Source of the DNA: Methanobacteriota archaeon
Lineage (GTDB): Archaea > Halobacteriota > Methanocellia > Methanocellales > Methanocellaceae
Length of the DNA: 19,408 nt
Reading direction: 5' to 3'
NCBI GenBank assembly: GCA_023436075.1
Contig: JAEZKS010000132.1
Coordinates: 1 to 19,408 of the forward strand
Under the pieces are notes generated by a model. That model did not search any database. It saw nothing but the letters and a program-made list of their open reading frames with translations, and was not told the DNA's origin. Of the stretch, positions 7,410 through 14,779 are shown in pieces. Each line of letters opens with the position of its first letter. The first letter of the stretch is position 1. The position numbers and the translations under genes are program-made.

Positions 7410-7410
7410 T

Positions 7411-8529
7411 ATGTCAAGCACTGGCACTGCAAGATATTTCAGCATTGCACTGTCAGCTTTACTATTGCTTTCCCTGTGCGCTCTTTTTATAGAGCCTGCA
7501 CGGATGGCGGTTCCTGACATATTTTATCCGCATAAAGTTGCTGCAGGTCCGGATGGAAACATCTACGCGTTGATTTCAGGCAACGACAGCATGAGCAACC
7601 GTATCTTCGAGTTTACGCCCGACGGCAAAATATTGAGAACGATAGAGTCGCAAACGCATGACATGGCCGCCGATGCCTCCGGCAATCTCTATTACATCGG
7701 GGATTTGGGTATTTGCAACGTAGTCAAACTCGACACGAGCGGCAAAATCACCCTCGTCTGGTACAAGGATGGCAAAGACGACAACGAATCCATTGCTTCG
7801 GGTACGATTGCCGTCAGTCCGAACGGTGAAGTCTACGTCAGCATCTTTAGCTTGCATCCTGAGACGAGGAACTACGAGAGATGCGATATCTATTCGATCG
7901 GCACGGATGGCTCATCCAGGTTAGCCTATTCCGGAAACGTATCATCGATGGCCGGTGGTTTCAATGACATGGCGGTCGATGACAACGGCACGATCTACGG
8001 CGCCGGCACTCGTAACCAGCTTATGGCCATATCGTCAGGTGGAAACGTAACGACCATCGGAAAGCTGGGCTCGGAGAACGGCACATTCATCGGGATCAGT
8101 GACATAGAGATCGGCCGGGACAGCTGCCTCTACGTAGCTGAAATCGGCAACCAGCGCGTGCAGAAGCTGACGACAGACGGCACCTTCATCGCTAAATGGG
8201 AAGGCTGCGGTCCGGACCACTTTTCATCTCAGATAGACGTCAGTGTCGATAAAAATGGCCGAGTGTTCGTGGCTGATGGTAATAACCAGCGGATCGTCTG
8301 GTTCACACAAGACTATTCGTTCGGGATGAATGCGACCGAGAATATGAACGGCTATGGCGTCACCTGGGGTAATGTAATCGCCGGAACGAACTACACGACA
8401 TGGCAACAGGAGATCCAGGAGGAGAATGAAGCAACTCCGACGCCGGGATTTTCGCCTATCATAGCGCTGGCGGGCATTTTTGTGACAGGGATAGCGCTGT
8501 GCCTCTGGCGTACAGGTAAGAAGCGATGA
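7411..8529 (+). CDS. NHL-repeat surface protein with PGF-CTERM-like anchor (paralogue 2)
   Basis: This 372-residue protein has the same plan as its neighbour: signal peptide (about 1-32), NHL propeller and C-terminal sorting signal. The best blade is at about 237-252 (LYVAEIGNQRVQKL). The sequence after it, KWEGCGPDHF, is nearly shared with paralogue 3 (KWNGCGPDHF) but differs in paralogue 1, so 2 and 3 look like the more recent duplicates. The sorting signal reads TPTPGFSPIIALAG (PGF at 345-347) followed by a helix and the tail RTGKKR. The single-base gap to the upstream gene indicates one transcript and probably translational coupling. The role is probably adhesion or ligand binding at the cell surface; the substrate cannot be read from the sequence. 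Confidence 0.88.
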   Translation: MSSTGTARYFSIALSALLLLSLCALFIEPARMAVPDIFYPHKVAAGPDGNIYALISGNDSMSNRIFEFTPDGKILRTIESQTHDMAADASGNLYYIGDLGICNVVKLDTSGKITLVWYKDGKDDNESIASGTIAVSPNGEVYVSIFSLHPETRNYERCDIYSIGTDGSSRLAYSGNVSSMAGGFNDMAVDDNGTIYGAGTRNQLMAISSGGNVTTIGKLGSENGTFIGISDIEIGRDSCLYVAEIGNQRVQKLTTDGTFIAKWEGCGPDHFSSQIDVSVDKNGRVFVADGNNQRIVWFTQDYSFGMNATENMNGYGVTWGNVIAGTNYTTWQQEIQEENEATPTPGFSPIIALAGIFVTGIALCLWRTGKKR

Positions 8530-8550
8530 TAGGGCAATTGGTGGGATATC

Positions 8551-9711
8551 ATGAAGCGTATACATGTTCTATTAATGGCTTCGATATTGCTGCTATTACT
8601 CGGCTCTTCAGCAGAGCCGGCACTTGCATCAATCGGTATCTTATATCCCACGAATATTGCCCTGGGGCCAGACGGCAACGTCTATGCGACTGCCATGGGC
8701 ACCATGGGGAATATAAGCTCGATCGATCACATATTCGTCTTTTCACCCGAGGGCGGTCTGGTGAAGACGCTGGACTGGCAGGCATCAAACCTTGCGTTCG
8801 ACGACACGGGCAACCTCTATATCCTGGAGAGAAAAGTCGATCGAAACCAGCCCTATATATTCAATATAACGAAACTGGACCAAAGCGGGAACGTGACCGT
8901 CCTCTGGAGCAATGTCGACCGGAGAGACAGGACTGTGTCTGACATGGCCGTCAGACCTGACGGCGTCGTCTATTTCAGTACCGTTTACGTCAATCGAAAC
9001 CTGAGCGCACCAGCCGGGAATACAACCCCATACTGCTGGGAAATCGACGCCATAGATGCCAGCGGGACGCTACGCACAGTCCGTGCAGTAAATACCACGT
9101 CGGATTCACAGGACGGCTTCTACATACTGGCAGCCGACTGTAACGGCAACATCTATACGGCTGGCATCAGCAACCGGATCATGGTCATCTCGCCCGACGG
9201 GACAACGAAGATCCTCGGAAAGCTGGGCTCGGCAAACGGCACCTTCAACTGGATAAACGACATCGCAGTAGGCAGTGACGGGTACCTGTACGTGGCCGAG
9301 CTGGGCAACCAGCGCGTGCAAAAGCTGACGACCGACGGGATTTACGTGGCAAAGTGGAACGGGTGCGGGCCAGATCATTTCATCAGGCATTTCAGCCTTG
9401 CGATCGATGACAGAAGCAAAGTGTACGTCGCCGAATTGGATAATGATCAGATCGTCTGGTTCACGCCCGAGTATTCGTTCGGACTGAACGTGGCCGAGAA
9501 TATGGAGGGCCAGGGCACTACCTGGGGCAGCGCCTATGCAGGCATAAATTACACGACCCAACAAATAATGCGTCAGTTCGAGGAACTTGAAAGCGCAGGC
9601 GCAGCAACTCCGACGCCAGGACTTTCGTATTTAATTGCCATGGCAGGCTTCTCTTTAGCAGGGGTAATACTTTACCTTCGGCGCGACAGACGCCCGCCCA
9701 CGCGCGCGTAA
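8551..9711 (+). CDS. NHL-repeat surface protein with PGL-type sorting signal (paralogue 3)
   Basis: This is a 386-residue protein with a signal peptide (about 1-27, MKRIHVLLMASILLLLLGSS), an NHL propeller (clearest blade about 241-257, LYVAELGNQRVQKL) and a C-terminal anchor. Here the sorting motif is PGL (356-358, TPTPGLSYLIAMAG) instead of PGF, and the basic tail is longer (RRDRRPPTRA). It may therefore be processed less well or by another archaeosortase, or simply stay membrane-anchored. It follows paralogue 2 after 21 nt, with GGTG in the gap as a ribosome-binding site. A strong hairpin 3' of the gene (9753-9776) probably ends the operon. Confidence 0.87.
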   Translation: MKRIHVLLMASILLLLLGSSAEPALASIGILYPTNIALGPDGNVYATAMGTMGNISSIDHIFVFSPEGGLVKTLDWQASNLAFDDTGNLYILERKVDRNQPYIFNITKLDQSGNVTVLWSNVDRRDRTVSDMAVRPDGVVYFSTVYVNRNLSAPAGNTTPYCWEIDAIDASGTLRTVRAVNTTSDSQDGFYILAADCNGNIYTAGISNRIMVISPDGTTKILGKLGSANGTFNWINDIAVGSDGYLYVAELGNQRVQKLTTDGIYVAKWNGCGPDHFIRHFSLAIDDRSKVYVAELDNDQIVWFTPEYSFGLNVAENMEGQGTTWGSAYAGINYTTQQIMRQFEELESAGAATPTPGLSYLIAMAGFSLAGVILYLRRDRRPPTRA

Positions 9712-9752
9712 TTGAAACAGTGGTAAAAAGTGAACAAAAAGGGCAATGAGGA

Positions 9753-9776
9753 CACAAAGGTTTGTCGACCTTTGTG
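9753..9776. terminator. Hairpin between convergent operons (bidirectional terminator)
   Basis: CACAAAGGT (9753-9761) pairs perfectly with ACCTTTGTG (9768-9776) around a 6-nt loop, and the pairing continues outward with one mismatch (GAG with CTC). It lies between the stop of the third NHL gene and the stop of the RPA-associated gene, as expected for a shared terminator. The CACAAAGG unit resembles the repeat units in the large palindrome at 11459-11864. Confidence 0.65.
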
Positions 9777-9803
9777 CTCTCCGTGTACGTTGTGGCCGTC
9801 GTG

Positions 9804-10391
9804 CTATCGGGCGTTCGTGACGACGAGGTCCATCTGCTTCAGCGACTTGGCCGCCGTCTGGAGCATCGTCTTGTAGTCTCCGACGTCCGGGTTGTAGTGC
9901 TCTTTTGCCTTGACGGCGTCGGGCGTCGAGCCGTTCTTCAGCGCCTCAAGCCGTTCTGCGGTCAGCTCGATGGTCTCCTTTACCCAGAGGTCCCGGGTGT
10001 CGCCGTCGACCGGGACGATAATCTCCGGCCGGACCGTGATCACGACGTTGCCGTCCTGGGTCTTGTAGCTGCTCGGCTTGCCGATGACCGCCACGAAAGA
10101 TGGCACCTCGATGTCCGCCAGCGCCTGGGCCGCCTCGGGGGTATACTGGCCCGCATAGATGGTGAACGCGCCCGTAGGGTCGGTCACCCGGCCGCGCCAG
10201 TACTCAGAGTCGTTGCCGATGTCGCTCTTCTCGGTCAGCGTGCCGACGATGAAGACCCGGTTACATTTCGCGCCGGTCGGCGTCAGGAGGTACTGCGGGG
10301 AGTACTGGTCTTCGCTCTCCTTGAACAGCAAGTTCGACGCGGTAAGCTCCTTCGCGAAGACGCGCTTTGCCACTTCTCTTGCCTGCGGCAT
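9804..10391 (-). CDS. RPA-associated protein (Rpap, COG3390-like)
   Basis: This 195-residue protein is the usual partner of archaeal RPA, encoded directly downstream of it. It starts MPQAREVAKRVFAKEL and contains an OB-fold-like core with RVFIVGTLTEKSDIG, then YWRGRVTDPTGAFTIYAGQY and VPSFVAVIGKPSSY, followed by a charged C-terminal helical part. In haloarchaea, proteins of this type form operons with RPA genes and act with them in single-strand DNA binding and repair; that role is transferred here from family knowledge. The ATG begins on the base after the RPA stop codon (TGAATG), so translation is very probably coupled. It converges with the NHL cluster at a shared hairpin. Confidence 0.9.
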   Translation of the reverse strand: MPQAREVAKRVFAKELTASNLLFKESEDQYSPQYLLTPTGAKCNRVFIVGTLTEKSDIGNDSEYWRGRVTDPTGAFTIYAGQYTPEAAQALADIEVPSFVAVIGKPSSYKTQDGNVVITVRPEIIVPVDGDTRDLWVKETIELTAERLEALKNGSTPDAVKAKEHYNPDVGDYKTMLQTAAKSLKQMDLVVTNAR

Positions 10392-11312
10392 TCAGACCAC
10401 CTCCACTTTCTTCAGCACTTCGTCGAGAGTGATGTCCCTCGCGGTCCGGCTCATCTCGTTGACGAGCAGGTAGCGGCCGCCGACTACGCGGCCCTTGACC
10501 GTGAAGTACTTGCCAAGCAGCACCCGCTTGATCTCGTCGAGCACCACGGCCGGGTCCACGGCATCCATGGCCATCTTCTTGGCGGTCTTGACGTCGATGC
10601 CGGTGACCTTGTGGGTCATCTCCTGGTTGAGGATGATATCTTGAGCCGTACGGCCGTCGTCGAGCACTGCCTTCACTCGCAGGTCGTACTCGCCTTCCTG
10701 CTTCCCGTGATCCACACAGACGCCCTTGTTCAGGGGCCTGTTGCACTCCGGGCACCGCTTGATCAGGCCGCTGCCGGACTGGACATCTACGATGGCGCCG
10801 TTCATGACGATGTCATTGCTGACAACCTCGACGTCACCGGCAGGAGTGATGACGGTCGTCTTGTTCAGCTTCACCGAGAACCGGCCCTGCCATGAGTCGG
10901 TAACGAGGCTGGAAAAGTGATAGCTCTTGCCCTCTTCGAGCAGCGGCAGGTCCGATTTCGTGAACGCGACGAACTTGATTGTGCCGGTCTCGTCGCCCAG
11001 CAGGCCGATCTGCGAGATGGAGCTCTTGTCGTTCTCCCAGATCTGCACGACCTTCGCGTTCAGCGAGACCCACATGCCGTCCTTGTTGATGTCCTTGATC
11101 TTGACTAACTGCGAATCGCCGCCTGCCTGGGGACGCTGCAGCTTCAGGTCCCGGGTATACTGGTTGTACACCGTACGCCGTGCCTCGTCCTCGGGCACCT
11201 TGTACTGGTTCACCAGCAGGTCCAGCTTCTGTTCGATCTCTTTCAGCGGGACGTCAGCCGCGCCCATGGACGCGAACGCCTCTTTCAACTCCTTGGCTAA
11301 CTCTTTGACCAT
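10392..11312 (-). CDS. rpa: Replication protein A, single-stranded DNA-binding protein with zinc finger
   Basis: This is a 306-residue archaeal RPA. Residues 1-60 are helical and charged. An OB fold covers about 68-165 (LVKIKDINKDGMWVSLNAKV, then GLLGDETGTIKFVAF). A zinc-ribbon-like motif follows at Cys187, Cys190, Cys199 and His202 (CPECNRPLNKGVCVDHG). A second OB-like part covers about 205-290. The protein covers single-stranded DNA in replication, recombination and repair. A TTG at 11324 would add four residues, but ATG 11312 has GAGG six bases upstream and is the better start. A TATA-like ATTATATACC lies near 11368-11380 on the minus strand. It forms a two-gene operon with the RPA-associated gene and is divergent from the AbiEi-like gene. 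Confidence 0.93.
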   Translation of the reverse strand: MVKELAKELKEAFASMGAADVPLKEIEQKLDLLVNQYKVPEDEARRTVYNQYTRDLKLQRPQAGGDSQLVKIKDINKDGMWVSLNAKVVQIWENDKSSISQIGLLGDETGTIKFVAFTKSDLPLLEEGKSYHFSSLVTDSWQGRFSVKLNKTTVITPAGDVEVVSNDIVMNGAIVDVQSGSGLIKRCPECNRPLNKGVCVDHGKQEGEYDLRVKAVLDDGRTAQDIILNQEMTHKVTGIDVKTAKKMAMDAVDPAVVLDEIKRVLLGKYFTVKGRVVGGRYLLVNEMSRTARDITLDEVLKKVEVV

Positions 11313-11458
11313 AGTATTCCTCAAGTCTCCGTTTTGGTATCAGGGAGACAATTTTACAATGGTCCTACATGGTATATAATACAGTTCAAAGCTTGGTGAA
11401 AGTATTCTCGCGGAATTTGACTATCCAGCCGGTACACGACGATTCATGTTTATGTTTT

Positions 11459-11864
11459 GCGTGGTTTCAACACGAAAACACTAAACGTTTTATGTTTCCA
11501 CTAAAAGCACTAAGTTCTCAAAAGTCACGGTAAAAGCATGAAGGGCACTAAACCCACGAATTCAAAATCACAAAAGCCACTAAGGCCTCTAAGCTTAAAA
11601 CACTAACAAGGCCACAAAAGGCACGAAAGCACCAACGTCGGCTCTGTAATATATTCTTATGCAAGCTATTGCAAGTCGCCAGCCCTAACAATCGATGCGA
11701 ATGTAAGGTCATCGTTTTGGTGCTTTTGAGAATTTCGTGGCCTTATTAGTGTTTTAAACTTGGTGGAGTTCGTGGCTTTTGTGACTTTGACCATGACTTT
11801 CGAGAATTTCGTGGGTTTAGTGCAAAATTAAAAAACGTTTAGTGTTTTCGTGATGAAACCACGC
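11459..11864. repeat. 406-bp imperfect palindrome built from CACTAAA/CACGAAA units
   Basis: The outer 32 bp (11459-11490) match the reverse complement of 11833-11864 at 31 positions. Further inner blocks pair in order: 11545-11563 with 11804-11823, 11568-11580 with about 11774-11786, and 11595-11637 with 11713-11755. A loop of about 75 nt (11638-11712) remains. Read towards the centre, each arm is a series of degenerate units of about 9-12 nt with consensus CAC-N-AAA-R. It resembles a MITE with terminal inverted repeats or a dispersed palindromic repeat; no transposase gene or target duplication is visible. Confidence 0.8.
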
Positions 11865-11882
11865 GAGATCATAGCGGATAAA

Positions 11883-11894
11883 GATATTTATACC
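11883..11894 (+). promoter_or_regulatory. TATA box of the AbiEi-like gene
   Basis: GATATTTATACC is centred about 29 nt before the ATG at 11918. The predicted transcription start is within a few bases of the start codon, so the mRNA is probably leaderless. Confidence 0.65.
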
Positions 11895-11917
11895 GATTAA
11901 GCGCAATTACGCGTTTA

Positions 11918-12937
11918 ATGAGCCTGAAGAGTCAGCCCGGCAACCCGCGGGTGCAGGCGGTGATCGATGCGCTGCGCCGTGACTACCCGTCAGCAGCCAT
12001 CGAGACTGTCAGCTACGACGGCGACCTGTACGAGGTGATTATCGAGCAGGAGTCAGCCGTCCTCGTCGTTGGCATCAAGCCTTCGCGAGCCACTATCCAG
12101 ACGGTCCTGAAGCTGAGTCTCTATGCCAAGGCCGTCGCCCAGCGGTTCACGGGCAAGAAGATCATCATCAGGCTCTTTGCGCCTACGATCGCCTCTGATG
12201 CGATGAAAGCGCTGGCCGTCGCGGGAGGAGCTTTCCAGAAGCTGGGAGGAGAAGCCCGGCACCGGGGCACGTCTGCCGAGGCCATCAAGATCACCTCTCC
12301 AAGCTCATGGAAGATAGTCTGCTATTTTATTCTCAACGAAGAAGCCACGATGAACCAGGCATCGGTGCAGACAGGCGTATCCTACCCCTGGGCCCGGGCC
12401 GTGATAAAAAAACTGCTGGAGATCGGCGCCGCGGAAGAGCAGGGACGTAAGGTAAGACTGGCGAGCATCGACCGGCTCTTCGATTACGTGGCCTGGGAGC
12501 GGCCGGTGAACAGCCTGCGGTCAATGGAGTTCCGGAGCGCGTACAAAGATGAGATGGAGGCACTGTACGAGCTCTATGGCAACGTCACAGGTATCATCCC
12601 GCAGTCGGCCTGCGCGCTGTTCACAGCGGCAGACCTGTACCTCGAAGGGACAGCATCGGGCGGCTGCATCCAGCTCTATGCAAACGAGAACGCGGCGCTG
12701 GTGGCAAAGAGCCTGCTGGGCCAGGGAGAAGGCGTAAGCTTCCAGATCTACAGCCCCGATCGGGAGATGGACGATATCTACATGATCAACGATGCCCGTG
12801 TCGTGTCGGTGGAACAGACGATACTGGACCTTGCAGGCCTCGGGGCTTCGGCTATCGACTCGGCGAAGGTGATGGCAGCGTACTATAAGAGACTCGACAG
12901 GGAGAAGACTGCGCTCGAATACGAATGCGAGGAATGA
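11918..12937 (+). CDS. Three-domain AbiEi-like winged-helix protein, no toxin partner
   Basis: This is a 339-residue protein. The N-terminus (about 10-110) has the strand/helix order of a restriction-endonuclease-like fold, but where such proteins have E-V-K this one has VVGIKP, so the catalytic acid seems lost. A winged helix follows at about 128-185 (EEATMNQASVQTGVSYPWAR). The C-terminal part (about 210-320) contains the run INDARVVSVEQTILDLAGLG, as in type IV antitoxins of the AbiEi family and COG4861-like proteins. A DNA-binding, probably regulatory role is likely. AbiEi usually sits beside the nucleotidyltransferase toxin AbiEii; here the neighbours are RPA and guaAA, so this is an orphan. 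The domain assignment is from motif reading and is moderate; the gene itself is certain. Confidence 0.72.
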   Translation: MSLKSQPGNPRVQAVIDALRRDYPSAAIETVSYDGDLYEVIIEQESAVLVVGIKPSRATIQTVLKLSLYAKAVAQRFTGKKIIIRLFAPTIASDAMKALAVAGGAFQKLGGEARHRGTSAEAIKITSPSSWKIVCYFILNEEATMNQASVQTGVSYPWARAVIKKLLEIGAAEEQGRKVRLASIDRLFDYVAWERPVNSLRSMEFRSAYKDEMEALYELYGNVTGIIPQSACALFTAADLYLEGTASGGCIQLYANENAALVAKSLLGQGEGVSFQIYSPDREMDDIYMINDARVVSVEQTILDLAGLGASAIDSAKVMAAYYKRLDREKTALEYECEE

Positions 12938-12980
12938 CCACCCACGTCTGCCATGGCCCCTGGAAAGCATACCTGAGAAA

Positions 12981-12991
12981 ACTTATATACT
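12981..12991 (+). promoter_or_regulatory. TATA box of guaAA
   Basis: ACTTATATACT is centred about 28 nt before the ATG at 13014, which predicts a leaderless or 1-3 nt leader mRNA. No ribosome-binding site precedes the ATG, in agreement with this. Confidence 0.65.
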
Positions 12992-13013
12992 TAATTTACA
13001 GGATTAAACAACC

Positions 13014-13583
13014 ATGGACAAGCTGAAACTGCTGGTCGTCAACAACTACGGGCAGACGTGCCACCTCATTCACAGGTCGTTGAGAGACCTTGGCATGGAC
13101 GTGAAGCTCGTCTCGAATACGCTGTCTGTAGAGGACATCCTCAACCAGCAGCCAGATGGCCTGGTATTCAGCGGCGGCCCAACTATGGACCGTGCAGGCA
13201 ACGGCGAAAACCTCATCAAGATCGACAAGCCCATTCTCGGCATATGCCTCGGCCACCAGCTCATGGCGAAAGCCTTCGGCGGCGAGATCCGTACCGGACA
13301 GTATGGCGGGTTCGCCCGGGTGGACATCGAGGTCGTCGATGAGGACGACATCCTCAAGGGCGTCGGGCCGAAGACTGTGGTCTGGGCTTCGCACCAGGAT
13401 GAGGTCGCGAAGATGCCGCCAGACTTCGTCCAGCTCGCCCGCTCGAACATCTGCGAGTACGAGGCGATGCGCCACAAGTCGAAGCCGCTCTACGGCGTCC
13501 AGTGGCACCCGGAAGTCTCCCACACGGAGAAGGGCATCCAGCTTTTGAAGAACTTCCTCGAGGTCTGCGAGAGCCACAAATGA
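13014..13583 (+). CDS. guaAA: GMP synthase glutaminase subunit A
   Basis: This is a 189-residue class I glutamine amidotransferase. The nucleophile Cys78 sits in GICLGHQ, and His165 and Glu167 in WHPEVSH complete the triad. The oxyanion segment FSGGP is at 52-56. In archaea GMP synthase is split: this subunit releases ammonia from glutamine for the ATP-pyrophosphatase subunit (GuaAB), which converts XMP to GMP. No guaAB is visible in the window, so the partner must be encoded elsewhere. The length is normal for the stand-alone subunit. The start at 13014 gives a complete N-terminal strand (LKLLVVNNYGQ). Its stop overlaps the start of the next gene (ATGA at 13580-13583). Confidence 0.95.
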   Translation: MDKLKLLVVNNYGQTCHLIHRSLRDLGMDVKLVSNTLSVEDILNQQPDGLVFSGGPTMDRAGNGENLIKIDKPILGICLGHQLMAKAFGGEIRTGQYGGFARVDIEVVDEDDILKGVGPKTVVWASHQDEVAKMPPDFVQLARSNICEYEAMRHKSKPLYGVQWHPEVSHTEKGIQLLKNFLEVCESHK

Positions 13584-14215
13584 GCGTCGAGGGAGAGATA
13601 AGGCGGTTCAGGAAGGACCTGAAGAAGGCCCATGCGACGAGCCCGAATGAGATCGCGAAGCGCCTGCCGTCATTTGAATGCCAGGGCTGCGCGAAGTGCT
13701 GCCGCGGCGCCTTCGGCGATAACACAGTCACCGTTTTTCCCGGCGAGATTCGTAAGATCATGGCTGCTACAGGCCGTGAATGGCTGGACATCGTAGAGCC
13801 GGAAGAGGACGGCGACGAGGACGATTACGGCAACCGCCAGGCTTTCGAATGGGCGTTGCGGAAAAATCCTGACGGAGACTGCATTTTTCTTGAGAATGGC
13901 CGGTGCACGATCTATGAATCAAGGCCGCACATCTGCCGCACGTACCCCTTCTACCTGGACGATGGCCGCCCCGGCCACGGCGAATGCGATGGCATCGGCT
14001 GCGGCGAAGGAGCCGGCAGCCATGCCATGGCGCAGGGACTAGTTGACCGCAGTGTCAGGGAACTGGAAGAGTCGATCGCGCTGCTGGAGCGGCTCGATCT
14101 CGATACGGGACGCCGGGCGTCCGGGCTGATCGTGGTGCATGACAGCGAAGGCGCCTGTCTTGTCGCCGAAGAGAGCGGGCGGCGACAGTTCCGCGGCAAA
14201 GGCCGGTCGGGGTAA
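13580..14215 (+). CDS. YkgJ-family cysteine-cluster (zinc/iron-binding) protein
   Basis: This 211-residue protein has the family signature CQGCAKCCRG (Cys34, 37, 40, 41), then Cys101 and Cys109 in the segment DCIFLENGRCTIYESRP, and Cys119 in HICRTYPFY, with extra cysteines at 136 and 141. The family is thought to bind a metal or Fe-S cluster; its biochemical role is not established. Compared with the usual core it has a longer C-terminal helical tail. The ATG at 13580 overlaps the guaAA stop by 4 nt, so translation is probably coupled. A longer reading from 13502 would run inside guaAA and is unlikely. Confidence 0.87.
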   Translation: MSVEGEIRRFRKDLKKAHATSPNEIAKRLPSFECQGCAKCCRGAFGDNTVTVFPGEIRKIMAATGREWLDIVEPEEDGDEDDYGNRQAFEWALRKNPDGDCIFLENGRCTIYESRPHICRTYPFYLDDGRPGHGECDGIGCGEGAGSHAMAQGLVDRSVRELEESIALLERLDLDTGRRASGLIVVHDSEGACLVAEESGRRQFRGKGRSG

Positions 14216-14272
14216 CGCGTTTTCGTGTGCGCTCATTTTTATCCCAGCATCGGAAACCTCTTTTGAAGTCGC

Positions 14273-14779
14273 ATGTATAATCCGGTATACAAGACCAGAG
14301 TCGGCGATATGGCGCCAGATTTCACCCTTCCGTCGACCAGCGGAAAGACCGTGAGGCTGTACGACTGCAAGAACAAGAAAGCTGTCGTGCTCCTCTTCTT
14401 CAACCACGAGGACGAGAAGTGCATGAGCCTGCTCTCATCGCTGGCTGTCGATTATCCGAAGTTCAGGGAGGCAGGGGCGGTGCTGCTACCGATATCGATC
14501 ATCCCGGCCGATGCCGGAAAGCAAATCGCTGACCGGCTGAAGCTGCCGTTTGGCATCCTGTGCGACAGCGATCATTCGGTCGTCAACGTGTACGGGGTAG
14601 GCCAGTGCGCTTCGGAACGGGAACACGTCTGCTTCGAGATCATTACGCACATCTCGGAGCCACAGCTTATGATCGTCGACCTGAGCGGCATCATCAGGTT
14701 CAAGCACCTGCTTTATCAGCCCGGCCCACGGCCTGATAATGCGAAGCTCATCGAAGAATGCAAGGCAGCCTTCCGGTAA
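14273..14779 (+). CDS. Peroxiredoxin/AhpC-TSA-fold protein with non-canonical active site
   Basis: This is a 168-residue thioredoxin-fold protein. GDMAPDFTLPSTSGKTVRLY (11-30) is the typical N-terminus of the Redoxin/AhpC-TSA family, and Cys50 occupies the position of the peroxidatic cysteine. However the canonical P-x3-T-x2-C pattern is absent: the segment reads FFNHEDEKC, so the Pro and Thr that activate the cysteine are missing. Other cysteines (32, 97, about 112 and 119) could act as resolving residues. Peroxide reduction, thiol exchange or another redox function is possible. A T-rich TATA-like element at 14233-14243 lies 30-40 nt upstream. Its stop directly abuts the stop of the convergent YkgJ-type gene. 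Confidence 0.75.
   Translation: MYNPVYKTRVGDMAPDFTLPSTSGKTVRLYDCKNKKAVVLLFFNHEDEKCMSLLSSLAVDYPKFREAGAVLLPISIIPADAGKQIADRLKLPFGILCDSDHSVVNVYGVGQCASEREHVCFEIITHISEPQLMIVDLSGIIRFKHLLYQPGPRPDNAKLIEECKAAFR

Larger units (their letters stand above)
11313..11917. other. 605-bp interval between divergent genes, dominated by a giant palindrome
   Basis: No gene is visible. The stretch contains the RPA promoter (near 11368-11380, minus strand), the 406-bp palindrome at 11459-11864 and the promoter of the AbiEi-like gene (11883-11894, plus strand). Because the flanking genes point away from each other, the palindrome cannot be a terminator for either. Confidence 0.7.

Noticed and set aside
9762..10895. 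377-codon plus-strand ORF
   Set aside because: It lies opposite the RPA and RPA-associated genes, which have clear family motifs. Its composition (many Val, Asp, His, Arg) is typical of an antisense shadow of GC-rich coding DNA.
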